Shown: in pieces, positions 52,564-60,798 of the stretch | How positions within the stretch are numbered: position 1 is the stretch's first letter | How the letters are laid out: every line of letters starts with the position of its first letter | Assembly (NCBI GenBank): GCA_963801255.1 | Contig: CAWDEC010000012.1 | Coordinates: 62,001 to 126,000, forward strand | From: JAICXG01 sp963801255 | GTDB taxonomy: Bacteria > Verrucomicrobiota > Verrucomicrobiia > Chthoniobacterales > UBA10450 | Direction of reading: 5' to 3' | Length of the DNA stretch: 64,000 bases | Notes under the pieces: generated by a model | What the model was told of the DNA's origin: nothing | The model's database searches: none | The model's input: the letters and a program-made list of their open reading frames with translations, nothing else | Translations under genes and position numbers: made by a program

Positions 52564-53220
52564 CTACTTTGTTTTCACGTCGAGATTCAAAAATCGAATC
52601 TGCACGCCGTTATCCATGAAATGGTTTGTCGCAAGGGTGAGACCACCCGAGCGTTGATAATCGGTCCAGCTGGCATGCATCGTTTTCCCTGGCTCGGGCA
52701 TGTAATCCCAGGAGCTGACAAGATGCGTATCAGGATCGAGATAGAGTCGATATTGATCGTTAGGCGTTAGGCCGACTTTGTCGAAGCTCAGGTGCAAAAC
52801 CTCACGCTCCGCCCCGTCGATCGTCTTCCTCCCTTCATCCTTCACCTGCACGCCGTGGTCCTTCAACTTTAAGGGCGCGAGAAGCCAAAAAGAATCGTTC
52901 ACCCAGCGCGCATAAGCAGTTTTGGAATCTTCGTCCGATGCGGGATTGGCAAGATTCACCGTCACATCCTTGTCTTTCCATTTCACGTGATCAGTCCAGG
53001 CCGCCACGTCCCAGTGATGTTCGGCGGAAGCAACGGTCTTGCCCCCTTTCACGACCGAAAAAGTGAAGTCGATCGTTTTAACGTTAGGCCAATTCTCGCC
53101 GCCGCTGGCCTTCCAAAGGGCTTCGGTCGACGGTGAAGCGTTGTCGTTTTTCTCGCCAGAGAAAGCGAGTGTCGGAACGAAGACAAAAGCCGTGAAAAAA
53201 AGAACGAAGAGAGTCCTCAT
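52564..53220 (-). CDS. Exported protein of unknown function
   Basis: About 218 residues from the ATG at 53220, which opens a signal peptide ('MRTLFVLFFTAFVFVPTLAF'). The mature part reads like a periplasmic beta-rich, lipoprotein-carrier-type fold ('WPNVKTIDFTFSVVKGGKTV', 'REVLHLSFDKVGLTPNDQYR' and 'LYLDPDTHLVSSWDYMPEPG'), similar in layout to LolA/outer-membrane-lipoprotein sorting proteins, but no family is confirmed. It is divergent from the pagL-like gene. Exact 9-mer at 52757, immediately followed by a second half-copy. Confidence 0.75.
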   Translation of the reverse strand: MRTLFVLFFTAFVFVPTLAFSGEKNDNASPSTEALWKASGGENWPNVKTIDFTFSVVKGGKTVASAEHHWDVAAWTDHVKWKDKDVTVNLANPASDEDSKTAYARWVNDSFWLLAPLKLKDHGVQVKDEGRKTIDGAEREVLHLSFDKVGLTPNDQYRLYLDPDTHLVSSWDYMPEPGKTMHASWTDYQRSGGLTLATNHFMDNGVQIRFLNLDVKTK

Positions 53221-53288
53221 GACGGCAGCATGACGATTGCCGACACTGATTGCAATCCAAGGAAGTCGAAATATGCTCCGCCCCTTCC

Positions 53289-53921
53289 ATGAAAAAAGTG
53301 CTGTTGGGACTTCTCGCCGCCGCGGGAATCGATCTGATTTGCGGACTGCCGGCTCAGGCGGGAGAAGCATCCCCGAACGCGCCAAGCGACGCGAATGCAA
53401 TTGAACAATGGGAGCCGTCGCATTTTGAGTTCGCCTCCGAAACTGCCTACCTGCTGGGCTTCATCGGCAATCCCAACAGCTACGAAATCGGCGCGGAATT
53501 TCTCACTGCCCGGCTGCGCTGGGGGGTGTATCGCAACGACGCGAGCATCTTTCGCGGCTACAACCAGGTTTACTTTCTCGCCATGGCGGAGCCGATTTTC
53601 CGCGGCCCGGAAAACCACTATTTCGGGATCTCGACCGGCTTTCGTTACGTGTTCGTTAGGCCGGGTTGGAGACTGCAGCCTTACTCCTCCGGCGGAGTCG
53701 GACTCGGCTTCATCGATAGCACCGACGCGTTTCGTCAGGGCCAGGGTCAGGATTTTACCTTCAATATTCTGAGCGCGATCGGCGTGCAATACTTGGTCAA
53801 TGACCATTGGAAGATTAGCGTCGGGGCACAATATCAACATCTTTCCAATGGCGGCCAGACCGATCCAAATCCCAGTCTTAACCTTATTGGCCCGCAGATC
53901 GGTCTCACCTATTCGTTCTGA
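53289..53921 (+). CDS. Lipid A 3-O-deacylase (PagL-like)
   Basis: About 210 residues from the ATG at 53289 (signal peptide 'MKKVLLGLLAAAGIDLICGL'). The mature protein is a small beta-barrel ending 'GPQIGLTYSF', with alternating hydrophobic residues and a C-terminal aromatic. The motif 'YQHLSNGG' near the C-terminus carries the His-x-Ser catalytic pair of PagL. PagL removes the 3-O-linked acyl chain of lipid A in the outer membrane. With lpxI and lpxA this supports an LPS-bearing cell. Confidence 0.85.
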   Translation: MKKVLLGLLAAAGIDLICGLPAQAGEASPNAPSDANAIEQWEPSHFEFASETAYLLGFIGNPNSYEIGAEFLTARLRWGVYRNDASIFRGYNQVYFLAMAEPIFRGPENHYFGISTGFRYVFVRPGWRLQPYSSGGVGLGFIDSTDAFRQGQGQDFTFNILSAIGVQYLVNDHWKISVGAQYQHLSNGGQTDPNPSLNLIGPQIGLTYSF

Positions 53922-54000
53922 CGCTCGCCACTGTTGTCATGTTCTTTCGCCAGTTCTTTTTCCGCTCGAAATTCCAAGCAAAATTAGGGACAGGAACTGA

Positions 54001-54615
54001 ATGAGCGCGCCTGACGAAAACGTCCTTGTTGTTAGGCGGAATCTCTTCGACGAACTGGGCAGTTTTCACGGGCTCAACTTCGAGCCCCAGCCTTACCTCG
54101 AGGCCATGCTGGCGCGCGGTAACAATTACTTCCTCGCCCGCGCCACGGCCGAGAACGACCCGACTCACAAGCAGATCATCCCGTACGCCATTCTCGCCTG
54201 CGGCAATCGCGTCCTGCATTACGTGCGCGGCAAAAAAGCAGGTGAACAGCGTCTCGTGGCCAAGGGCTCGATCGGCATCGGCGGACACCTGAATGATAAC
54301 GACGAGTCACTTTTCGCCTGGGACGAAGCGGCATACCGCGCAGGGGTTGAGCGCGAGGTGAATGAAGAAGTGCAAATCGACACACCCTTTGCAGATCGGA
54401 TCGTCGCCCTTTTGAATGACGACACGACCGAGGTGGGACGCGTGCACCTTGGCGTGGTGCACGTCTTTCAACTCGAAAAGCCGGAAGTGCAAAAACGGGA
54501 AGCGATGATCACAAACCTCGCGTTCCTGACGAAAAGCGAGTTGGAAGAACGACGCGAAAATCTCGAGACCTGGTCGCAAATTTGCCTCGACCATTTTGAT
54601 CGTCTTTTAGCCTAA
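54001..54615 (+). CDS. Nudix-family phosphoesterase (COG4112 type)
   Basis: 204 residues. The Nudix box is recognisable: 'GIGGHLNDNDESLFAWDEAA' followed by YRAGVEREVNEEVQI (G-x5...REVNEEV). The preceding part ('GNNYFLARATAENDPTHKQI', 'ILACGNRVLHYVRGKK') fits the predicted MutT-type phosphoesterase group. The substrate is unknown. Its last codons GCC-TAA are part of an exact 9-mer (54610-54618), shared with the convergent ispE stop. Confidence 0.88.
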   Translation: MSAPDENVLVVRRNLFDELGSFHGLNFEPQPYLEAMLARGNNYFLARATAENDPTHKQIIPYAILACGNRVLHYVRGKKAGEQRLVAKGSIGIGGHLNDNDESLFAWDEAAYRAGVEREVNEEVQIDTPFADRIVALLNDDTTEVGRVHLGVVHVFQLEKPEVQKREAMITNLAFLTKSELEERRENLETWSQICLDHFDRLLA

Positions 54616-55443
54616 CGAATCCGCGGCGAAGGTCCAGAGGTTGGGATCGAGCTCGGCCCGTGCGCGCGAGGCGACCGCATCTCCTGCGGATGCATCACGC
54701 AGAATCGCGAACATGGTTGAACCCGAGCCGGAGAGGAGCGCCGCGGCAATCTCGGGTTGCTCACGCAGCCACGTTTTCATCCGCGCCAGGAAAATGTGTT
54801 TTTCAAAAACTGGTCGCTCGAGATCGTTCACCAAGTCCAGCCCCGCGACCTGTTGCGGGTTGTAATCGACATTTGGCAACTCGAGCGAATCACGCCACTG
54901 CTGATATGCCGACGGCGTGGGCACACCAAATTCCGGCTTGAAGAGCAAAAGTGAGAGTGGAGGCAGAGTCGACACCGGTTCGACGATCTCCCCTCGCCCA
55001 CGACAGCGGGCCGGACCGCCCGCGAGAAAGAAGGGAACGTCGGATCCCAATTCGGCCGCGATAGTCGTTAGGCGCGTAGTCGCTATCGGCGCACCATGCA
55101 ATTCGTTTAGTCCAAGCAATGTGCTCGCGGCGTCGCTACTTCCCCCACCCAATCCCGCGCCATGCGGAATTCGCTTGTGCAGGAGAATTCGCGCACGCGG
55201 TGGCGCGCCAATTTCACGATAGAAAGCTCGTGCCGCCCTCACGACCAGATTGCTTTCATCCTGCGGAAGCGTGGGATCGTCGGAAGAAAAAATAAGCGCT
55301 CCCTCCGATTCGTCAGGCTCGATCGTCAATTCGTCTTTCAACGAGATGGGCGTCATGAGGGTGTCGATTTCATGAAAGCCATCCTCCCGCCGGCGCCGGA
55401 TTTTGAACGACAAATTGATCTTCGCAGGAGCGAAAAACCGCAT
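54607..55443 (-). CDS. ispE: 4-diphosphocytidyl-2-C-methyl-D-erythritol kinase
   Basis: About 278 residues from the ATG at 55443 ('MRFFAPAKINLSFKIRRRRE'). The GHMP kinase loop 'RIPHGAGLGGGSSDAASTLL' is diagnostic of IspE, as is the N-terminal 'APAKINL'. It phosphorylates CDP-ME in the MEP isoprenoid pathway, consistent with the polyprenyl synthase at 56882. It is convergent with the Nudix gene, overlapping by nine bases: both 3' ends lie in the same 9-mer copy, ispE reading it as SLG. The start is 27 bases from pyrF, divergent. Confidence 0.95.
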   Translation of the reverse strand: MRFFAPAKINLSFKIRRRREDGFHEIDTLMTPISLKDELTIEPDESEGALIFSSDDPTLPQDESNLVVRAARAFYREIGAPPRARILLHKRIPHGAGLGGGSSDAASTLLGLNELHGAPIATTRLTTIAAELGSDVPFFLAGGPARCRGRGEIVEPVSTLPPLSLLLFKPEFGVPTPSAYQQWRDSLELPNVDYNPQQVAGLDLVNDLERPVFEKHIFLARMKTWLREQPEIAAALLSGSGSTMFAILRDASAGDAVASRARAELDPNLWTFAADSLG

Positions 55444-55470
55444 ACGTTGCCGCATCCTTATGGGGACTGC

Positions 55471-56178
55471 ATGAACTGGCAAGCCACAGAAATAAACCCA
55501 CTGGAACGGATCATCGTCGCGCTCGATGTCTCGACAGGCGAAGAAGCGCTTGCGCTGGCTCGAAAACTAGCGCCGCACCGGAGCCCGCTTAAAATCGGCC
55601 TCCAGCTTTATACGGGTGCCGGACCGGAGATCGTTCGCGCCTTGCGCGATCTTGGGGCGCGCATTTTCCTCGATCTCAAACTGCATGACATCCCAAACAC
55701 GGTGGCGCGCGCGGTGGAAAACGCTGGTTCGTTAGGCGTGGAAATGCTCACGCTTCATTTGCATGGCGGGCGCGCCATGATCGAAGCCGCGGTGCGCGCT
55801 GCGCCCCCAGGGCTTCTCTTGCTCGGAGTCACGGTGTTAACGAGCGTGGACGAAATCAGCTTGCGCGAAACCGGAGTCTCGTCGTCGATCGAAGACCAGG
55901 TGTTACGCCTAACGAAACTCGGCGTGGAGAACGGAATCGGCGGAATCGTGGCCAGCCCACTCGAATTGAGATCACTGCGCCATGCCTTCGGTACGAAAAT
56001 CAAAATTGTAACTCCTGGCATTCGTCCCGCGGGTGCTGCGGTCAACGATCAAAAGCGCACTCTCACTCCCGGGGAAGCCATTCGCGCAGGCGCGGATTTT
56101 CTCGTCGTCGGTCGACCGATCACGAGTGCCAAGGATCCGCGGGCAGCCTTGGAACAAATCGCAGCTGATGCTGTTTGA
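55471..56178 (+). CDS. pyrF: Orotidine 5'-phosphate decarboxylase
   Basis: 235 residues from the ATG at 55471 ('MNWQATEINPLERIIVALDV'). The catalytic 'IFLDLKLHDIPNTVARAVEN' (DxKxxDIP), 'TPGIRPAGAAVNDQKRTLTP' and 'GADFLVVGRPITSAKDPRAA' define PyrF of the common short type. It makes UMP. The open frame extends upstream over ispE but that part is not conserved. It overlaps the next gene by 11 bases. 9-mer copies at 55729 (SLG) and 55907 (LT). Confidence 0.97.
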   Translation: MNWQATEINPLERIIVALDVSTGEEALALARKLAPHRSPLKIGLQLYTGAGPEIVRALRDLGARIFLDLKLHDIPNTVARAVENAGSLGVEMLTLHLHGGRAMIEAAVRAAPPGLLLLGVTVLTSVDEISLRETGVSSSIEDQVLRLTKLGVENGIGGIVASPLELRSLRHAFGTKIKIVTPGIRPAGAAVNDQKRTLTPGEAIRAGADFLVVGRPITSAKDPRAALEQIAADAV

Positions 56179-56830
56179 ACGACTGATCGTGTTCGAGGAT
56201 CCGGTTCCGGCCGGCGCGGCCTTGAACATGGCAATCGATGAAGCCATTTTCGCAGAAGCGCAGCAGCCGATTTTGCGATTTTATCGCTGGGAACGTCCGG
56301 CACTCTCGTTCGGCTATTTTGGGAAGTTCGCTGAGGTCGCTCCCGAGGCGAGGTTGCGCGAACTCGTTAGGCGTTGGACCGGCGGCGGCGTTGTCCCACA
56401 TGGCGAAGACCTGACTTACTCGCTGGTCACGCCAACCTGCGATCCAGTTGCGAAAGAAGGACCAGTCGCCATTTACGCCGCGCTCCACGAAGCCATTCGG
56501 GCCGCTCTTTCCGTCGAAGGTTACGTGGCGCAGTTGGCCTCCGAGCCCGCGCCTAAAGTTTCGGAGGCTTGTTTCGCAAATCCAGTCCGGCATGATCTCA
56601 TGCTGGACGGCCGCAAGATTGCGGGCGCCGCCCAACGCCGAACGCGGGCCGGCTTCCTCCACCAGGGAAGTATTCAGTTGCCTCATTTGTCGGACGGCTT
56701 CCGGCAGCGTTTTGCCGCTTTGCTCGGGAAGGAAATCAGGGAAGAAAATATCGCGCCTCCAATCCTCCAAAGCGCGGCGCAATTGGCCCGCGAAAAATAT
56801 GGCACCGAAAGCTGGCTGCGCCTCTGGTAA
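56168..56830 (+). CDS. Lipoate-protein ligase A/octanoyltransferase-like protein
   Basis: 220 residues from the ATG at 56168. 'ALNMAIDEAIFAEAQQPILR' followed by FYRWERPALSFGYF, 'RRWTGGGVVPHGEDLTYSLV' (RRxxGGGxVxH motif) and 'HDLMLDGRKIAGAAQRRTRA' (catalytic Lys region) fit the BPL/LplA/LipM superfamily. It probably attaches lipoate or octanoate to dehydrogenase E2 domains. Distinguishing LplA from LipM is not possible by eye. Coupled to pyrF by overlap. Confidence 0.88.
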   Translation: MLFERLIVFEDPVPAGAALNMAIDEAIFAEAQQPILRFYRWERPALSFGYFGKFAEVAPEARLRELVRRWTGGGVVPHGEDLTYSLVTPTCDPVAKEGPVAIYAALHEAIRAALSVEGYVAQLASEPAPKVSEACFANPVRHDLMLDGRKIAGAAQRRTRAGFLHQGSIQLPHLSDGFRQRFAALLGKEIREENIAPPILQSAAQLAREKYGTESWLRLW

Positions 56831-56881
56831 GCTGCCCTCCTGTAGCTTTGACATTAAAAGCCGACCTTCTATCCTGCGCTT

Positions 56882-57907
56882 GTGAAAATTTCCGCGCATT
56901 CAGCCGCTGCGGCCACGATGGTGGCCGGTCCGTTGAGTCGCGTTTTCGCCCCAGTGCAGACGCAGCTCGACGAGGTCGATCGCCGAATCAAAGCCCAAAC
57001 CGCCGCCTTTGATCCAGCGATCGAGGGTTATGTTACTTATGCGGTCAGCGGTGGCGGCAAACGCCTGCGTCCATTGGTTGCGCTCTTGAGCGGTGGAGCC
57101 GTGGGTACACTCGTTTCGGGGCATCTGGATTTGGCAGTCATCGTTGAACTGATCCATCTCGCGACCCTCGTGCACGACGACATCATGGACGATGCCGAGC
57201 GGCGGCGTTCCCAGCCGACCGTGAACGCGCGCTGGGGCAATTCGCTCAGCGTTCTTCTCGGCGACGTGCTTTTCGCTCATGCGCTCAATCTCTCAACGGA
57301 TTTCGACGACACCGCGATTAGCCGGACGATTGCGCGGACCGCGACCGAGGTTTGCTCCGGTGAAATCATTCAAACGCAACGGCGCTTCGATCTCCAACTG
57401 ACGCGCGAAGATTATTTCCGGATTATCGGAATGAAAACGGGCTCGCTCTTCGCTTGCGCGGCAGAGTTGGGCGCATTGATCAGCGGCGCCAATGACGAGG
57501 ACGTGCAGCGGCTGCGAAACTTCGGTGCGAAGATCGGAACCGTTTACCAGATCTACGACGATTGTCTCGACATTGCCGGCACCGAAGCCGAGACAGGCAA
57601 GACTCTTGGGACCGATTTGCGCAAAGGTAAGCTGACCTTGCCCATCCTCACCCTGCTGGAGTCCGCGTCGGCTTTCGACCGCGAGCGCTGCTGCGCGCTC
57701 GTGCTCGAGGGCAAGCTGAAGGAAGTGACCGCACTTCTGCAAAGCTCGCCGACCGATGGCGCCCTTGGTGAGTCGATTGAGACTGCCACCGAATGGATAC
57801 GCGAAGCGCAGGCCGAGCTGGCACCATTGCCAGCGAATCGTTATGTCGATTCTCTCTTCGGTCTTGGCGAAGCGCTGCAGGAACTGCTCGAACAACTGCG
57901 AACTTGA
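56882..57907 (+). CDS. Polyprenyl diphosphate synthase (trans-isoprenyl)
   Basis: 341 residues with a GTG start at 56882. The first aspartate-rich motif is 'VHDDIMDDAERRR' (about 98-110) and the second 'YDDCLD' (225-230); 'SGGGKRLRPLVALLSGGAVG' is the conserved IPP-binding region. It elongates farnesyl or geranyl diphosphate, likely to the side chain of menaquinone/ubiquinone (IspB/HepT-like). The product chain length is not readable. Its stop overlaps the radC start by one base (TGATG). Confidence 0.93.
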   Translation: MKISAHSAAAATMVAGPLSRVFAPVQTQLDEVDRRIKAQTAAFDPAIEGYVTYAVSGGGKRLRPLVALLSGGAVGTLVSGHLDLAVIVELIHLATLVHDDIMDDAERRRSQPTVNARWGNSLSVLLGDVLFAHALNLSTDFDDTAISRTIARTATEVCSGEIIQTQRRFDLQLTREDYFRIIGMKTGSLFACAAELGALISGANDEDVQRLRNFGAKIGTVYQIYDDCLDIAGTEAETGKTLGTDLRKGKLTLPILTLLESASAFDRERCCALVLEGKLKEVTALLQSSPTDGALGESIETATEWIREAQAELAPLPANRYVDSLFGLGEALQELLEQLRT

Positions 57908-58647
57908 TGTTGCGGCCTGACGGCGCGGAAGTTTTCCCCGGAAATAGCATGACAGCGCAGTTGAAAATGCGGGAGATGCCCCGCGACGAACGCCCGCGCG
58001 AAAAGCTGGCGGGCCAGGGAGCGAGCGCGCTGAGTGACGCGGAATTGATTGCGATTCTCCTCCGCACCGGGCGACAAGGCGCGAACGTGGTGGATGTCGC
58101 GCGGCAACTGATCAAAGAGTTTGGTTCGTTAGGCACACTTAGCCGTTGTTCGGTGCGTGAGTTGGCTCGAATCAAGGGGATTGGGCTGGCCAAAGCAACG
58201 CAGCTCGCGGCCGCCTTCGGTCTCGGTCAGCGCCTGGCAAAGGAAAATCGCACCGGAAAAAAGATCGAAACTCCTGAAGCGATTTACGAGTTGCTCTCCG
58301 CAGAAATGCAGGCCCTGCACAAGGAATCTCTTCGCGTGGTGCTCCTCGATACCCGCTATCACTTGATTCGGGTGGAGGATGTTTCGCTCGGCAGTTTGAA
58401 TGAAAGCATCGCCCATCCGCGCGATGTTTTTCGCCCCGCGCTTATCTATGCTGCCTATGCCGTGATTGTGGTCCACAACCATCCTTCAGGCGATCCTTCG
58501 CCGAGCCAGGCCGATCAGAGCCTGACCAGAAGACTGCGCGAAGTCGCTGAACTGCTGCAAATCAAACTGCTTGATCACGTCATCATCGGCGCGCCCGCGC
58601 AGGATCGCCCGCCTTATTTTAGCTTTAAGGAGATGGGCGCGCTGTGA
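57907..58647 (+). CDS. radC: DNA repair protein RadC (JAMM/MPN domain)
   Basis: 246 residues from 57907; a methionine at 57949 is a possible alternative. The N-terminal HhH region 'ALSDAELIAILLRTGRQGAN' and 'LARIKGIGLAKATQLAAAFG' precede the metalloprotease-like motif 'VVHNHPSGDPSPSQADQSLT' (HxHxxGxxxPSxxD). RadC's cellular role is still debated. It overlaps the upstream gene by one base and the downstream lpxA by four. 9-mer at 58126 encodes GSLG. Confidence 0.95.
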   Translation: MLRPDGAEVFPGNSMTAQLKMREMPRDERPREKLAGQGASALSDAELIAILLRTGRQGANVVDVARQLIKEFGSLGTLSRCSVRELARIKGIGLAKATQLAAAFGLGQRLAKENRTGKKIETPEAIYELLSAEMQALHKESLRVVLLDTRYHLIRVEDVSLGSLNESIAHPRDVFRPALIYAAYAVIVVHNHPSGDPSPSQADQSLTRRLREVAELLQIKLLDHVIIGAPAQDRPPYFSFKEMGAL

Positions 58648-59447
58648 ATCGGATTCATTCGACTGCATTCGTCGAGACTGGCGCGCATCTGGGTGAGGGA
58701 GTCGAGATTGGTCCCTACGCGTGCATCGGCGGCGAAGTGGAAATCGGTGCGCGTACCATCATACAGTCGCACGCTGTCATCGAAGGCGCTGTCCGGCTCG
58801 GCGAAGACAATCGAATCGGACACGGCGCGATCATCGGCGGCTGGCCACAGGACTTGAGTTTCAAGCCTGAGACGCGCAGCTCGGTGGAGATCGGGAACCG
58901 GAACACCGTTCGCGAACATGTCACGATTCATCGCGGCACTGCGCCCGGTTCGGCGACGCGCATCGGCGACGATAACTTTCTCATGGCCGGCGCGCACCTC
59001 GGCCACAATTGTTCGCTCGGCGACAGAATCATCGTCGCGAACAACTGCCTCCTTGGCGGCTATGTTTCCGTCGGAGACGGGGCATTTCTTGGCGGCGCCT
59101 GCATCTTCCATCAACATATCCGCGTAGGACGGCTTGCCATCACGCAGGGAGGCTCGAAACACGGGCAAGATATTCCGCCTTTCTGCCTCGCTTCGAGTCG
59201 TAGCAAGATCGCCGGCTTGAACGTAATCGGGCTGCGACGCTCCGGCATGACCGCGGAGCAACGGGCGGAGATCAAATCTGCCTTTCGTCTCCTTTACGAG
59301 AGCGGCCTCAATGTTAGCCAGGCTCTCGAGCGGGCGAGAACGCACGAATGGTCCGCCCTCGGACAGGAGTTTTTCGACTTTGTCGCATCGGCAAAAGGCC
59401 GCGGAGTTTGCGGCGCATTGCGCGCACGATCCAAGCCGGAGGAATGA
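58644..59447 (+). CDS. lpxA: UDP-N-acetylglucosamine acyltransferase
   Basis: 267 residues with a GTG start at 58644 overlapping the radC stop. Left-handed beta-helix hexapeptide repeats ('IHSTAFVETGAHLGEGVEIG', 'IGDDNFLMAGAHLGHNCSLG', where His of GAHLGHN matches the catalytic position), then 'HQHIRVGRLAITQGGSKHGQ' and the C-terminal helical part 'NVIGLRRSGMTAEQRAEIKS'. First committed enzyme of lipid A synthesis. The other lpx genes are not adjacent, an unusual placement behind radC. Confidence 0.93.
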   Translation: MNRIHSTAFVETGAHLGEGVEIGPYACIGGEVEIGARTIIQSHAVIEGAVRLGEDNRIGHGAIIGGWPQDLSFKPETRSSVEIGNRNTVREHVTIHRGTAPGSATRIGDDNFLMAGAHLGHNCSLGDRIIVANNCLLGGYVSVGDGAFLGGACIFHQHIRVGRLAITQGGSKHGQDIPPFCLASSRSKIAGLNVIGLRRSGMTAEQRAEIKSAFRLLYESGLNVSQALERARTHEWSALGQEFFDFVASAKGRGVCGALRARSKPEE

Positions 59448-59450
59448 CAA

Positions 59451-59789
59451 TTACGGCTTGGGTGTCGGGCTCGGGGCGGCCGGCTCGCTTATCTTGATGC
59501 CGAATTTTGTCACGAGCCGTTTCGCGTCATCGTCCGTTTTGGAAAGATCAACCAGAGTGCGCACCAGTTTTTCCAGTCCGACCTGCACCTGTTTTGCCTG
59601 ATCGACGAGCCGGATTTGCTGTTGCTGTGTTTGCTGCGCGGTTTCGCGAGTCCGTATTCCAACCAAAATTTCCCAGGACAAAATGAGCAGCAGACTTGTT
59701 CCCATGAGCAGCAAGGGCCAGAAACCATGAAACCGTTCCTCCCGCGGGTGAACAACGGACGGAGTTGCTGGTTCGGGTTCCACGTTCAC
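59451..59789 (-). CDS. Small single-pass membrane protein
   Basis: About 112 residues with a GTG start at 59789 that overlaps the upstream stop (GTGA). One membrane helix ('FWPLLLMGTSLLLILSWEIL') is followed by a coiled-coil-like stretch rich in Gln ('RETAQQTQQQQIRLVDQAKQ') and a proline-rich end. No family recognised. It is coupled to the gene upstream, which has a similar helix plus coiled-coil layout, so the two probably form a complex. Confidence 0.75.
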   Translation of the reverse strand: MNVEPEPATPSVVHPREERFHGFWPLLLMGTSLLLILSWEILVGIRTRETAQQTQQQQIRLVDQAKQVQVGLEKLVRTLVDLSKTDDDAKRLVTKFGIKISEPAAPSPTPKP

Positions 59790-60064
59790 GGGCTTGGTGA
59801 GGCAGCGGGTTGCGGCGCGAGGTTGTAGCCGTTGTCTTTCAAAAGATTGCGCATCCGTTCGTCGCTTTGAGCGACTGTCGCCATTTCGCGCAACAGATTG
59901 GCGCCGATCTGCTGACTGAGTGCGCCTTTGTTGATCGTGGCCTGCTGGACCTGGATCTCGTTTTGGAGTTTCTGGTTCTCGCCGGCGAAGACGATCGCCA
60001 CCACGCTGAGGCAGATGCAGACAATTCCGAGCACGAGCAAAAGCAGAAATTGCCAGCGTCTCAT
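59786..60064 (-). CDS. Small single-pass membrane protein with coiled coil
   Basis: 92 residues. An N-terminal membrane anchor ('RRWQFLLLLVLGIVCICLSV') is followed by a Gln/Asn-rich helical stretch ('ENQKLQNEIQVQQATINKGA') predicted as a coiled coil, and a proline/alanine tail. No family recognised. The exact 9-mer at 60066-60074 ends one base before the ATG. It precedes the similarly built gene at 59451. Confidence 0.75.
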   Translation of the reverse strand: MRRWQFLLLLVLGIVCICLSVVAIVFAGENQKLQNEIQVQQATINKGALSQQIGANLLREMATVAQSDERMRNLLKDNGYNLAPQPAASPSP

Positions 60065-60097
60065 CGCCTAACGAATAATTCGGGAAGCGGTCACACG

Positions 60098-60790
60098 TCA
60101 ATGGGAAAGACCATCGTCCAGCGCAAGCAGCGCAAGCATGCGACCGGTGCGCGCTTTTTCCGCGCGATAGGAATAGTAACGTGAAAGGTCGCAGGCGGTG
60201 CAAACGCCGCAGTCGTGGACCTCAAGAACGCCGGCTGCCCGCGCTTGCCTAACGATCTCAGCCGCGAAATCCACTTCGTAGTGCGGCGATCGAATACAAG
60301 GACTGAGCTGCACGACCAATTCGGCCGGCGTGGTCCCAAAACGATCGCGCATGGCTTCGATCGTTCGCCTAACGATGTTGAGCTCGGTGCCTTTGCGTCC
60401 GGAATGAGCCAGGCCAATCGCGCGCCGGATCGGATCAACCAAAAAAACCGCGCAGCAATCGGCGACATAAATGCCTAACGAAACGCCGGACTGGTTCGTC
60501 ACCAGCGCATCGGTTCCGGCAAATTCGTGATCGGACCGAAGCGGCTGATCCACAATCACAATCCGGTCGCCGTGGACCTGCTCGGCCGTCGCAAGGGGCG
60601 CACGCGCCAAGTGCAATTCTGCTCGCAGGGAGGCATGACTGGCGTCGAGTCGCACGAGCGCTGAAGCGCGATCGGTCGCAACATCGATGCCGGGAATACG
60701 CCCGATAAAGCCGTGCCTAACGAATTCGATCCGGCTCAGGCCGGGAAAAAATTCCAGCGCCGAAGTGGCCGTCGACGACGACACCTGCAT
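60098..60790 (-). CDS. pgeF: Peptidoglycan editing factor PgeF (laccase-domain)
   Basis: 230 residues. The metal/catalytic residues lie in 'ATAEQVHGDRIVIVDQPLRS' (His), 'VADCCAVFLVDP' (Cys) and 'IGLAHSGRKGTELNIVRRTI' (His), the DUF152/YfiH signature, with 'SPCIRSPHYEVD' downstream. PgeF hydrolyses mis-incorporated serine in muropeptide precursors. Four exact 9-mers lie inside (60247, 60367, 60473, 60715). Confidence 0.92.
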   Translation of the reverse strand: MQVSSSTATSALEFFPGLSRIEFVRHGFIGRIPGIDVATDRASALVRLDASHASLRAELHLARAPLATAEQVHGDRIVIVDQPLRSDHEFAGTDALVTNQSGVSLGIYVADCCAVFLVDPIRRAIGLAHSGRKGTELNIVRRTIEAMRDRFGTTPAELVVQLSPCIRSPHYEVDFAAEIVRQARAAGVLEVHDCGVCTACDLSRYYSYRAEKARTGRMLALLALDDGLSH

Positions 60791-60798
60791 CTCAGCGT

